A DNA stretch of 64,000 nt from Roseobacter sp. (GCA_002731875.1 PCCY01000021.1:713678-777677); one strand, 5' to 3'. Shown: positions 43,580-51,090, counted from the stretch's first letter. Notes: generated from the letters alone by a model not told the origin. A program made the numbers and translations.

Positions 43580-44872
43580 ATGGTCGACATCGCTAGCCGC
43601 GTCTGGAATCACAAATGGAAGATCGACCCGATTGTTCGATCCCTTATTGATACGGATTTTTACAAACTACTGATGTGCCAGTCAGTTTTCCGCAACAAAC
43701 CCGATACGCAGGTGACCTTCAGCCTGATCAACCGATCAAAGCATGTGCCTCTTGCAGATCTTATCGACGAAGGCGAATTGCGTGAACAACTGGATCATAT
43801 CCGGTCGCTCTCCCTGAGCCGTGGAGAAAGCACCTGGCTTCGCGGAAACACATTCTACGGCAAACGCCAGATGTTCCGACCCGATTTCATGGAGTGGTTC
43901 GAGGGGTTGCGCCTGCCGCCGTATCATCTGGAACGAAAGGGCGATCAGTACGAGCTGACGTTCGAAGGGAAATGGCATGAAGTCATGTTGTGGGAAATCC
44001 CTGCGCTCGCTGTCTTGATGGAACTTCGCGGGCGGGCCGTGCTGGATCGTATGGGTAAATTTGAGCTTCAGGTGCTTTATGCCCGCGCCATGACCCGAGT
44101 GTGGGAAAAGATCGAAGTCTTGCGCGAAATGCCTGGTCTTTCGATTGCCGATTTCGGAACGCGCCGCCGCCATTCCTTCCTTTGGCAGGATTGGTGCGTG
44201 CAGGCGATGCAAGAAGGTCTGGGGAAAGCCTTTACCGGAACATCAAACTGCAAGATCGCCATGAGTCGTGAAGTCGAAGCCATTGGTACCAATGCACATG
44301 AACTGCCTATGGTTTACGCCGCGCTTGCACAAAGCGATGCGGCCTTGGCGCAAGCACCCTACGACGTCCTGCAAGACTGGCACGAAGAGCATGACGGAAA
44401 CCTGAGGATTATTCTGCCGGACACCTATGGGACCAAGGGGTTTTTGGAAAATGCACCTGATTGGCTTGCCGGATGGACAGGCATTCGCATTGATAGCGGA
44501 GATCCTGCTACGGCGGCGCAGACCGCCATTGACTGGTGGAAGTCGCGTGGCGAAGACCCGAGCGAAAAACGGGTCATTTTCAGCGACGGCCTGGATGTCG
44601 ACAAGATCAAGGAGTTGCACAGCCAATTCGCTGGCAAGGTCAAAGCTTCGTTTGGCTGGGGGACCTTGTTGACAAACGACTTTCGCGGTCTGGTTCCGGA
44701 TGATGCGCTGGCTCCGTTCAGTCTGGTTTGCAAAGCGGTTGAGGCTAACGGGCAACCGACGGTCAAACTGTCAGACAACCCCAACAAGGCGATGGGCCCC
44801 GCAGACGAAATTGAACGCTATAAACGCGTCTTTGGCGTCGGAGACCAGAAGGCGCAAGCAGTGTTGGTGTGA
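43580..44872 (+). CDS. pncB: Nicotinate phosphoribosyltransferase
   Basis: 430 residues. Couples nicotinate to PRPP with ATP use, giving nicotinate mononucleotide. Family blocks: SLIDTDFYKLLMCQSVFRN, ADFGTRRRHSFLWQDWCVQA around the autophosphorylated histidine region, GTSNCKIAMSREVEAIGTNA, GIRIDSGDPATAAQTAIDWW and FGWGTLLTNDF. Forms a two-gene salvage unit with pncA. Followed by a hairpin terminator shared with the convergent LEA-like gene. Confidence 0.94.
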   Translation: MVDIASRVWNHKWKIDPIVRSLIDTDFYKLLMCQSVFRNKPDTQVTFSLINRSKHVPLADLIDEGELREQLDHIRSLSLSRGESTWLRGNTFYGKRQMFRPDFMEWFEGLRLPPYHLERKGDQYELTFEGKWHEVMLWEIPALAVLMELRGRAVLDRMGKFELQVLYARAMTRVWEKIEVLREMPGLSIADFGTRRRHSFLWQDWCVQAMQEGLGKAFTGTSNCKIAMSREVEAIGTNAHELPMVYAALAQSDAALAQAPYDVLQDWHEEHDGNLRIILPDTYGTKGFLENAPDWLAGWTGIRIDSGDPATAAQTAIDWWKSRGEDPSEKRVIFSDGLDVDKIKELHSQFAGKVKASFGWGTLLTNDFRGLVPDDALAPFSLVCKAVEANGQPTVKLSDNPNKAMGPADEIERYKRVFGVGDQKAQAVLV

Positions 44873-44882
44873 CAAAAAGGAA

Positions 44883-44907
44883 GGGGCCGGTGAATTTCAC
44901 CAGCCCC
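44883..44907. terminator. Terminator between pncB and the LEA-like gene
   Basis: GGGGC and GCCCC plus GGTGA/TCACC form a 10-bp stem with one mismatch and loop ATT. On minus it is followed by TTCCTTTTTG, so it mainly serves the LEA-like gene, while its position after pncB allows use on plus. Confidence 0.75.
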
Positions 44908-44953
44908 AGATGCTGTGCCCCTGAGAGCGGCAGCTAGAAGTTAGATCAACTTT

Positions 44954-45595
44954 TTATTTGCGGTCATCGACGACCAAAGTCAGTTCGCCATTGGTACCGG
45001 AGCGAACAGCCACGATATCATCGACGGTATAACCTTCATCTTCGACTTTCGATTTCAGGTCAGGGTTGGCGTCGATTGCGCTACGCATTTTCGTTACGGA
45101 ATCTTTTTGAGCTTCCAATGCGTTATCAAGCGATTTTGCTTCATTACCCGCATTTTTCTTCAAGTCGGATACAAGAACGGTATCGACTTTGGCATCCGCT
45201 TTGAAGTTTTTGATGTTGGTTTCAACTTCGGCGTTTGCAGAAGTATTGGAGCGCAGATCAGAAATCAGTTGGCCATAGTTCTCTTTAGCCATCTTTGATG
45301 TTTTATCGGCACCTTCTTTAGCTTTGTCTTTAACCATTTTGGCTTTGTCTTTGGCCATATCGGTCTTGTCTTTGGCCATATCGGTCATGTCTTTCGACAT
45401 TTCTTTTGCGTCTTTGGTGAGGTCTTTTGTGGCGTTAGTCGATGCAGAACCTGATGCATTCACATCGGCACTTGCGCCATTTGAGGTTCCAACGCTCGCG
45501 CCCGCACCGGTACCGGTGGACGTTTGAGCAATTGCTGCCGTCGACATACCGGTTGCCAACAGAGTAGCGATCAGGGTTTTTGAAGTAAGTTTCAT
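44954..45595 (-). CDS. Secreted Lys/Asp-rich repeat protein, LEA-like
   Basis: 213 residues from ATG 45595 (GAGGAGA before it). Signal peptide of about 24 residues ending AAIAQ. A low-complexity Thr/Gly/Ala/Ser stretch is followed at about 55-110 by a charged seven-residue repeat (MAKDKTD, MAKDKAK, MVKDKAK), helical and disorder-prone like LEA or hydrophilin proteins. The C-terminal 70 residues (VETNIKNFKADAKVDTVLVS, ALEAQKDSVTKMRSAIDANP, VEDEGYTVDDIVAVRSGTNG) look folded. No catalytic motif. A GGAAC-N16-CGTT promoter points to stress control. Periplasmic protection is a guess. Confidence 0.8.
   Translation of the reverse strand: MKLTSKTLIATLLATGMSTAAIAQTSTGTGAGASVGTSNGASADVNASGSASTNATKDLTKDAKEMSKDMTDMAKDKTDMAKDKAKMVKDKAKEGADKTSKMAKENYGQLISDLRSNTSANAEVETNIKNFKADAKVDTVLVSDLKKNAGNEAKSLDNALEAQKDSVTKMRSAIDANPDLKSKVEDEGYTVDDIVAVRSGTNGELTLVVDDRK
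45345..45386. repeat. Perfect 21-bp tandem duplication inside the LEA-like gene
   Basis: Two adjoining identical 21-base units (45345-45365 and 45366-45386) encode the seven-residue repeat. Being identical at the DNA level, the duplication is recent or kept uniform, and copy number may vary between strains. Confidence 0.85.
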
Positions 45596-45651
45596 CTCAA
45601 TTCTCCTCAACGTTAATTATTTTCAGACACGTTCTGTGCGTCTGCTGGGGT

Positions 45652-45676
45652 AACGTCGAAAATCTGGTTCAGTTCC
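45652..45676 (-). promoter_or_regulatory. EcfG-type general stress promoter of the LEA-like gene
   Basis: On minus GGAAC (45672-45676), exactly 16 bases, CGTT (45652-45655), the full consensus, 57 bases upstream of the ATG. Confidence 0.65.
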
Positions 45677-45800
45677 GGAGTATATATTGCCGTGTGGCAA
45701 AGCTCCGCCTGACGCTTCATAAAATCGGCGAAACTCTGCAAGCGTCTGAAAATAAAGATAATGTGATGGAACATTGCTGTTTGAAAATAGTATCGGCCGG

Positions 45801-46223
45801 CTAGGATGGCGGGTCGATCTTTCCGCGCAAAGCCTTGATTTCGCCTCTGGTTTTTTTGGCCTTCAAGCGACGCTTTTTCGACCCGAGTGTAGGTCGGGTG
45901 GCGATGCGCCTTTTCGGGGGCTTCAGAGCGGCTTGAATCAAATCCTTCAGCCTGTCACGCGCAATTTCCCGGTTCCTTGCTTGGCTGCGCGTTTCATCAC
46001 ATTGAATGACCAACGCCCCCTCATTGGTCCACCGGCGCCCTGCCAATCTTCGCAACCGGTTCTTGACGGGAACGGTCAGTGAAGGGGAGGTTGCGGCCTC
46101 GAAGCGTAGTTCTACCGCGCTTGAAACCTTGTTCACGTTCTGCCCACCCGGACCAGAGGCGCGCATGAAGCTCTCGGAAAGCTCCCAATCCTGAATGGCA
46201 ACGTTATCGGTAATGTGCAGCAC
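45801..46223 (-). CDS. arfB: Alternative ribosome-rescue factor B (peptidyl-tRNA hydrolase)
   Basis: 140 residues from a GTG at 46223 with AAGGAGAAGG upstream. Release-factor-like domain with catalytic GGQ (26-28) in RASGPGGQNVNKVSSAVELRF (two joined motifs), then a basic C-terminal tail (KPPKRRIATRPTLGSKKRRL, KAKKTRGEIKAL) that enters the empty mRNA channel of stalled ribosomes. It frees ribosomes stuck at mRNA ends, in parallel with tmRNA. An extended -10 lies just upstream, and farther upstream is the structured RNA element at 46281-46473. Confidence 0.93.
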   Translation of the reverse strand: MLHITDNVAIQDWELSESFMRASGPGGQNVNKVSSAVELRFEAATSPSLTVPVKNRLRRLAGRRWTNEGALVIQCDETRSQARNREIARDRLKDLIQAALKPPKRRIATRPTLGSKKRRLKAKKTRGEIKALRGKIDPPS

Positions 46224-46244
46224 GGCCTTCTCCTTGGGCGCATT

Positions 46245-46253
46245 ATCATATCA
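46245..46253 (-). promoter_or_regulatory. Extended -10 promoter element of arfB
   Basis: TGATATGAT on minus fits TGN-TATAAT with one change. It lies 22 bases before the GTG, with no clear -35. It implies that arfB can be transcribed independently of the RNA element upstream. Confidence 0.45.
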
Positions 46254-46280
46254 CAGATCACAAAGGTGAAGGGTAGGGGC

Positions 46281-46312
46281 AAAGAAAAGGGCCGCCCTGA
46301 ACGGAGCGGCCC
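46281..46312 (-). terminator. Intrinsic terminator of the RNA element upstream of arfB
   Basis: On minus GGGCCGC and GCGGCCC form a perfect 7-bp GC stem around TCCGTTCAGG, followed by TTTTCTTT. It lies 58 bases before arfB and faces the same way, so it ends a transcript made from 46313-46480. Confidence 0.8.
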
Positions 46313-46387
46313 AATCGAAGGGATGCAGGAGGTGAGATCGGTTAGATCACTGATCCACCTGGATGGTATCAGCCGTTAAGGGCTGCC

Positions 46388-46444
46388 TTAACGGGTACCC
46401 TCCCAAGCTGTTCCGACACCTCGCTCCAATACCGTTCTTGACAC
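46388..46444 (-). CDS. Possible 18-residue leader peptide with near-perfect ribosome binding site
   Basis: GTG 46444 lies 7 bases after GGAGG within the 15-base 16S complement. The frame encodes 18 residues (MSRTVLERGVGTAWEGTR) and stops at TAA 46388-46390, inside the 5' arm of the 9-bp hairpin, so translation to the stop would open that hairpin. A second GTG at 46452, in another frame, gives 27 codons (IQCQERYWSEVSEQLGRVPV and onward). Neither may be real; the strength of the binding site is the only support. Confidence 0.3.
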   Translation of the reverse strand: MSRTVLERGVGTAWEGTR

Positions 46445-46598
46445 TGGATCACCTCCTTTACATTTGTTGAACTCAGTCAAATGTTTGCACGAGAACACGA
46501 AAATTCAAAACGTTTTTTTCGGGGTGCGAAAAGGATATTCGTCTGGGGTTACTGCCGCCGCTCAACAAGGGTGCGTTTGTCGCTAATCCTAAGTGACG

Positions 46599-47219
46599 TC
46601 AGCGATACCCGGCCAGCCTTTTGGTAACCAGGCGGAAGGGTACGAGCGCCACCAGTGCCAGGCCCAGCTTTACCGACCAATCGGCGACGGCAAGAGATAC
46701 CCAAAGCGGTGCCATCGGCCCAATACTTAATAGCGGAAGCTGCTCGGCCGCCCAAGTGACGTCGGTGGCCGGGTGTACAAACGAAAGCGACCCAGCAAAG
46801 GCAATCGAAAAGAAAAGAATCGTGTCGAGGGTACTGCTCACAAGCGTGCTGGTCAGCGGCGCACGCCACCACTTGCCGGACTGTAATGATGTAAAGATCG
46901 CCACATCAACAAGCTGCGCCGTAAGGAAGGCGGTACCTGAAGCGACGGCAATTCGCACGGTGACAAGCGGCCCGAATTCACCCGAAATCTGAGTACCGAT
47001 GAGCGAGCAGATCAGCCCCACGATAAAGCCAGCCAAAACAACGCGGCGTGCAGCCGCCGCGCCGTATACGCGGTTCATCACATCAGTAACAAGAAACGCT
47101 AAAGGATAGGTGAACGCACCCCAGGTCAGCCATTGGCCGAATAGAAATTGAACAAGGATATTCGAGGCTACTACGATAGCTGCCATGGCAATAATGCCGG
47201 GAAGGTAAGTGCGCGTCAT
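46599..47219 (-). CDS. Queuosine precursor transporter (VUT/YhhQ family)
   Basis: 206 residues with about six transmembrane helices. Family pattern: AMAAIVVASNILVQFLFGQW, YPLAFLVTDVMNRVYGAAAA, SGTAFLTAQLVDVAIFTSLQ, TLVSSTLDTILFFSIAFAG. Members import queuine, preQ0 or preQ1 for tRNA queuosine formation. No preQ1 riboswitch of the known classes is visible upstream; only a 6-bp dyad (ACCTGT/ACAGGT) lies about 30 bases before the start. Single-gene unit after the phytase-like gene terminator. Confidence 0.87.
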   Translation of the reverse strand: MTRTYLPGIIAMAAIVVASNILVQFLFGQWLTWGAFTYPLAFLVTDVMNRVYGAAAARRVVLAGFIVGLICSLIGTQISGEFGPLVTVRIAVASGTAFLTAQLVDVAIFTSLQSGKWWRAPLTSTLVSSTLDTILFFSIAFAGSLSFVHPATDVTWAAEQLPLLSIGPMAPLWVSLAVADWSVKLGLALVALVPFRLVTKRLAGYR

Positions 47220-47278
47220 AAATAGTTGCCTGTCGGGTGTGTGGCCTTACCTGTTCGGATCACAGGTCACCTTGCTTT

Positions 47279-47300
47279 AAAAGCATCATCCGGGTGGTGC
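47279..47300 (-). terminator. Intrinsic terminator after the phytase-like gene
   Basis: On minus GCACCA and TGATGC pair around CCCGGA (outer wobbles) and are followed by TTTTAA. It begins 3 bases after the stop codon, ending the MFS-mepA-phytase-like operon. Confidence 0.65.
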
Positions 47301-47303
47301 AAG

Positions 47304-48197
47304 TTATTGCGCAACGATGAATTCGATCACTTGCGTTTGCTGGATCGCTAGAAAGTTGTCGTCCGACAGAACCGTCAAGCGAGTTCGACCCGCTGGGTCA
47401 CGCCAGACCGAAATCGCTTCGAGGTTATCGTAGTGGGCCGGAAATGACTGCATCAACGTCTCTGCTGCCAAGTCAGATTTACTAAGGTCAAAGCGTCGAA
47501 TGCGACTGCGAAAGCCAAGCGGGGTCACGGTGCGTTCAAGCAAATACAGATTACCGGCATCATCAAAATCGGCTCCGACAGGCAGGAATGGGCCGCGCCG
47601 GGGGATACGTGTTTGCATCACCCAAGCCCCGTCACGATACGCGTAGAGCGGAAAGAAATCTTTGCCTGACTCTTCGGGCAAGGCGAAAAGCGTTCCATCC
47701 GGATGGATTGCCAAAGCTTCGATACCCGCGTTGTCGCTCAGGGTCTCTGCACCGGGTGCGTTTGCCACAGGGGTCGTCACGCCATTGGAAATGTCGAGCG
47801 TCGTAATCCGGTGCTGCCCCTCGAAGCTGACGTAAGCCTGGCCATTCTTACCGACCGCCAGACCTTCGGCATCTGTGAAGGGCTTTGCCAGAACTTGACC
47901 AGTCGGGTCTCGTAGTGCCACAGAATGAATAACCTTCAGGCCGACCAGAACGCCCCTTTCGCGGACCATTTCAGCCCGGATCACCCGTCCATGATCTGTA
48001 ATGGCCGTTAGCTCTTGGCCATCTGCGCTTATTTCGGCGCCCGAGATGCCCCCGAACCACGGTGCATCATAAGCCCAAACCAGCATGGCGTCTTGCGACA
48101 CGCCCCCCTTACCCCCCGCAGCAAGTGATGCGGAAGCGAGACCGATCGCCAAAATGATCTGGATAAGGTTCAGTTTGATTCCAATACGGATTGGCAC
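47304..48197 (-). CDS. Secreted esterase-like activity of phytase family protein
   Basis: 297 residues from a GTG at 48197, with a signal peptide to about residue 27 (LASASLAAGG). A beta-propeller-like domain follows: WFGGISGAEISADGQELTAI, FTDAEGLAVGKNGQAYVSFE, NAGIEALAIHPDGTLFALPE and HYDNLEAISVWRDPAGRTRL. The repeated E-A/G-L/I-A motifs are typical of this phytase-like family (PF13449). Phytase activity itself is unproven for the family. The start overlaps the 3' end of mepA by 28 bases, unusually long for one operon. Confidence 0.85.
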   Translation of the reverse strand: MPIRIGIKLNLIQIILAIGLASASLAAGGKGGVSQDAMLVWAYDAPWFGGISGAEISADGQELTAITDHGRVIRAEMVRERGVLVGLKVIHSVALRDPTGQVLAKPFTDAEGLAVGKNGQAYVSFEGQHRITTLDISNGVTTPVANAPGAETLSDNAGIEALAIHPDGTLFALPEESGKDFFPLYAYRDGAWVMQTRIPRRGPFLPVGADFDDAGNLYLLERTVTPLGFRSRIRRFDLSKSDLAAETLMQSFPAHYDNLEAISVWRDPAGRTRLTVLSDDNFLAIQQTQVIEFIVAQ

Positions 48198-49105
48198 TGC
48201 GCAGGCAGGTCGGCCAGAATTAATTCGCGTTTTGGTTTACGCTTGGGTGCGTCAGGCTTGGGCGGCGGTGGGTTGAGGATATTGGCCTGCCACTGTCGTG
48301 CATCGGCGCAGCCATCGCCCGGGGGCGGTGGAGTTTGATTGACACATCCGCTTGCGCCGTCCGGACAACTGAGCCGCACATGAAAGTGGTAATGATGGCC
48401 ATACCAAGGGCGAATTTTCCGCAACCAGGTGCGGTCGCCTTTTTCGTCGTTGCACATCTGCACCTTCGCACCTGGAAACACGAATATGCGTGCGACCCTG
48501 GGATCCGATGCCGCCGCCTTTAAAAGCGCGTGATGTTGCGGCGTCCAGCTATCGTTAACGTACGCGCCGTTAGACCGACGCATCGAAATGGACGAAATTT
48601 TTTCGCGCTGATCGCTGCTCAGCCCAAGGGACTTTGGCGGCAGCATCCAGATGTCAGCATCCAACCCCATTTGATGGCTGGCATGCCCGGTCAGCATCGG
48701 ACCGCCGCGCGGTTGGCTGATGTCACCTACATACAGCCCGCCCCACCCCGGTAGGCGGGCAGCTTTCGCACTTAACTGGCGGATATAGTCGATCATCTCG
48801 GGGTGGGCCCAGTTGCGGTTCCGCGATAGCCGCATCGCCTGCCAGGTGGGCCCGGTTTCGGGCAGTTGCTGCGCACCGGCTACGCACCCCTTGGCATAAC
48901 TTCCATAAGCAGCCGGGACCTGAGCGGAGGGTCCCAGCTTGGTACCGAAAAGCTTTTTTGCGATGGTATTGCTATTGGCCCCGCCGGACGAACCAATTGT
49001 CGGCAGTATGACAGAGGCTTCCGGATTGGGTTCGGTCTTTGAACCAGAACAGGCAGAAACCGCCAGTACCAGCGAGGTGCAGATTAAAAATTTTGTAAGG
49101 ATCAT
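48170..49105 (-). CDS. mepA: Penicillin-insensitive murein DD-endopeptidase, predicted lipoprotein
   Basis: 311 residues. LAS-type zinc peptidase that cuts D-Ala-meso-DAP cross-links. Zinc ligands in GHASHQMGLDADIWM and HYHFHVRLSCP; FGTKLGPSAQVPAAYGSYAK and NWAHPEMIDYIRQLS are MepA hallmarks. The start MILTKFLICTSLVLAVSACS carries a lipobox ending at C19, so it is probably anchored to the outer membrane rather than free as in E. coli. Proline/lysine-rich C-terminus. Overlaps the MFS gene by 4 bases upstream. Confidence 0.93.
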   Translation of the reverse strand: MILTKFLICTSLVLAVSACSGSKTEPNPEASVILPTIGSSGGANSNTIAKKLFGTKLGPSAQVPAAYGSYAKGCVAGAQQLPETGPTWQAMRLSRNRNWAHPEMIDYIRQLSAKAARLPGWGGLYVGDISQPRGGPMLTGHASHQMGLDADIWMLPPKSLGLSSDQREKISSISMRRSNGAYVNDSWTPQHHALLKAAASDPRVARIFVFPGAKVQMCNDEKGDRTWLRKIRPWYGHHYHFHVRLSCPDGASGCVNQTPPPPGDGCADARQWQANILNPPPPKPDAPKRKPKRELILADLPAQCQSVLESN

Positions 49106-50475
49106 CTTACGAAATCTCCTTTGGGTTTAACCCATGCTAACAGAATAAGCCCTACGATGAACAGCCCTACTACCGGTGTGATACCAAGACGTTGACTGCC
49201 AGTCATATCGCTGGTTACCGCGATAAGAGCAGGCGCTAGAAAGGATGTAGCTTTGCCGGAAAGGGCGTAAAGGCCAAAAGCTTCGGTCATGCGTTCCGGG
49301 TTGCCCTGACGCGTCAACATGTTGCGCGAAGACGCCTGAAGCGCTCCTCCGGCAGCACCAATAATAGCCCCCGCAAGGTAGAACAGAATATCCGGCAGGG
49401 CCGACCCATCTGCAACGTCGATGCCCAACACGCTGGTCGGAGTTAACGATATGATCAGACAAGCGGTCGTGATGAGCAAAACACAGCATGTGACAATAAC
49501 GGGCATCGGTCCCACTGCCCGGTCGACACGTCCGCCGATCCAGCAAAACACCGCCCCGGAAACCGCGGCGAGAATTCCAAAAACACCAATGTCGATGATC
49601 GACCAATTCAACACACCGAGCGCGTAGATGCCGCCGAAAGTATACATCCCGTTCAACGCGTCGCGGTAAAACATTGACGACCCGAGGTATGCCAACAGCG
49701 ACGGATGGCGTGGCAGGTTTTTCAGGGTGTTTCCGAGGTCCGACAAGCCTTTGCCCATCCTGTATCGCACAGGATTGGCGTGCGGCGTGTCACGAATGTA
49801 CAGGAAGAACGGTATCATAAAGACCACATACCACAGGGCGGTTAACGGTCCGACTATCCGGGTATCTGCTTCTGTCGCGGTGTTTAATCCTAAAAACGGT
49901 TTAAGACCGGCCATGGTGATTCCGTTCGGGCCTGCTTGGAACAAGGCGATCATAAGCACCAATGCAACGACGCCGCCCACATATCCAAAGGCCCACCCAG
50001 AACCCGAAAGCCGCCCGCGTTCGTTGGGGTCCGGGTCCAGTTCAGGAAGATATGAATTCGTAAAGATCGTCGCAAATTCCATGCCGATCAAACCGATACC
50101 AAAAAAGAACAGCGCCCAAACAACCGAGAAACCTTGCGGTTCCGTCCACCAAAGCGCCGCTGACCCGACCACGTATAGCGCCGAGAACAACCAAATCCAC
50201 GGCATCCGGCGGCCGGACGAATCGGCAACAGCCCCCAATATCGGTGCCAAAACAGCAATGGCGAGACCGGTAGCAGTCAAGCCGTATCCCCAATAGGCCT
50301 GTGCTTGTGCTTTGGCTTGGGACAGCGCCATCCCACCTTCGACAAGCGAAGACGTCGCGGTTTGTGCAAAATAGGGTCCAAAGATGAACGTCAAAAGCAG
50401 GGTATTGTAAGGCTGACTGGCCCAGTCGAAAAAATACCAGCCCCATATTCTTTTACGTTTGGAAATTTTAGCCAT
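49102..50475 (-). CDS. MFS transporter, UMF1/Atg22 type
   Basis: 457 residues with 12 predicted helices. The start KRKRIWGWYFFDWASQPYNT and IFTNSYLPELDPDPNERGRL with SGSGWAFGYVGGVVALVLMI are hallmarks of the bacterial Atg22-like (UMF1) family, whose yeast relative exports amino acids from the vacuole. Here the substrate is unknown. First gene of an operon with mepA and the phytase-like gene; divergent from the BLUF gene across 178 bases. Confidence 0.9.
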   Translation of the reverse strand: MAKISKRKRIWGWYFFDWASQPYNTLLLTFIFGPYFAQTATSSLVEGGMALSQAKAQAQAYWGYGLTATGLAIAVLAPILGAVADSSGRRMPWIWLFSALYVVGSAALWWTEPQGFSVVWALFFFGIGLIGMEFATIFTNSYLPELDPDPNERGRLSGSGWAFGYVGGVVALVLMIALFQAGPNGITMAGLKPFLGLNTATEADTRIVGPLTALWYVVFMIPFFLYIRDTPHANPVRYRMGKGLSDLGNTLKNLPRHPSLLAYLGSSMFYRDALNGMYTFGGIYALGVLNWSIIDIGVFGILAAVSGAVFCWIGGRVDRAVGPMPVIVTCCVLLITTACLIISLTPTSVLGIDVADGSALPDILFYLAGAIIGAAGGALQASSRNMLTRQGNPERMTEAFGLYALSGKATSFLAPALIAVTSDMTGSQRLGITPVVGLFIVGLILLAWVKPKGDFVR

Positions 50476-50563
50476 TCATGCCCCCTGTTGGTTTGAACGG
50501 TAGAGTAGCGGCATTACCCGACGCAAGCTGTCGTTTTGAAACTCAGGGAAATTGAAGATTAAC

Positions 50564-50581
50564 GTATGTACTTTGACATAC
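50564..50581. promoter_or_regulatory. Inverted repeat between the MFS and BLUF genes
   Basis: GTATGT and ACATAC form perfect 6-bp arms around ACTTTG, in an AT-rich divergent region. The right arm includes TTGACA, a possible -35 for the BLUF gene. Operator of unknown protein. Confidence 0.4.
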
Positions 50582-50653
50582 ACGCTGCTAAGTTATCGCA
50601 CTTATATACTATGCTCAGAATTGACATTCATACTTAACTAAGAAGGCCACACA

Positions 50654-50986
50654 TTGTCTATGATCCGACTGCTGTATTTTAGCACCGCTGCATATTCCGT
50701 CACAAAAGAGACTGTTGCAGAGATCGTAGAACAGGCAACTGCGGCCAATAGCGTTCACAACATCACCGGTGCTCTGGCCTATAATGGGAGAAATTTTTGC
50801 CAGTTACTGGAAGGCGAAGAGACAGCGGTGCGCAGATTGGTGGCAAATATAATTGCAGATGACCGCCACAGCGGATTTAAAATTCTGGATGAGAAACCTA
50901 TCACGACGCGCCACTTTGACAGCTGGTCTATGCAATTGGTCGACAGGCTTGATTTTTCCGTAGTCATCAACGCAATGGAAGCCTAA
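50654..50986 (+). CDS. Single-domain BLUF blue-light photoreceptor
   Basis: 110 residues from a TTG at 50654 (AAGG 7 bases before); an ATG at 50660 is the alternative. All key flavin-pocket residues are present at a constant offset of 13 from AppA: Y8, N32, Q50 (NFCQLLEGEE), W91 and M93 (SWSMQL), so it should be photoactive. The protein is the BLUF domain alone with a short C-terminal tail, no GGDEF/EAL or SCHIC output. It must signal by contact with another protein, encoded elsewhere or perhaps nearby. Confidence 0.92.
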   Translation: MSMIRLLYFSTAAYSVTKETVAEIVEQATAANSVHNITGALAYNGRNFCQLLEGEETAVRRLVANIIADDRHSGFKILDEKPITTRHFDSWSMQLVDRLDFSVVINAMEA

Positions 50987-51090
50987 GCTTAACACCTTCG
51001 GGGGTGATCGGGCCTAGACGTTTTCTGGCTGCACTTGTTCTTTGAGGCCTCTGTGTTTAAGTGCTCTTTCATGCAGTGAAAGGCTTCTCC

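Larger units (their letters stand above)
46281..46473 (-). ncRNA. Unrecognised structured RNA with 16S-tail complementarity, upstream of arfB
   Basis: Minus-strand features, 5' to 3': AAAGGAGGTGATCCA (46445-46459), a 15-base perfect complement to the 3' end of 16S rRNA; GGTAT (46429-46433), which pairs with ATACC (46365-46369); hairpin CCGTTAAGG-CAGC-CCTTAACGG (46373-46394); TCACCTCCT (46327-46335), which pairs over 9 bases with AGGAGGTGA (46449-46457) and equals the 16S anti-SD; then the terminator. A weak promoter (TTGAAT-17-AACATT, 46480-46508) and an inverted repeat ACATTTG/CAAATGT (46460-46484) precede it. It is about 190 bases and does not resemble 6S, SRP, RNase P or tmRNA as I know them. 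It could be a small RNA or an arfB leader. Confidence 0.55.

Noticed and set aside
46445..46460. Fragment of a 16S rRNA gene on the plus strand
   Set aside because: The 15-base match covers only the very 3' end; the preceding plus-strand bases do not match the conserved 16S helix 45 region, and no 23S or tRNA follows.
46281..46473. 6S RNA, SRP RNA or tmRNA gene
   Set aside because: No SRP core (GGAAGGAAGC-type loop), no tmRNA CCA/tRNA-like end, and the fold lacks the long interrupted hairpin with central bubble of 6S RNA.
47220..47300. preQ1 riboswitch before the queuosine-precursor transporter
   Set aside because: No match to preQ1-I, -II or -III consensus; only a 6-bp dyad and the preceding gene's terminator are present.
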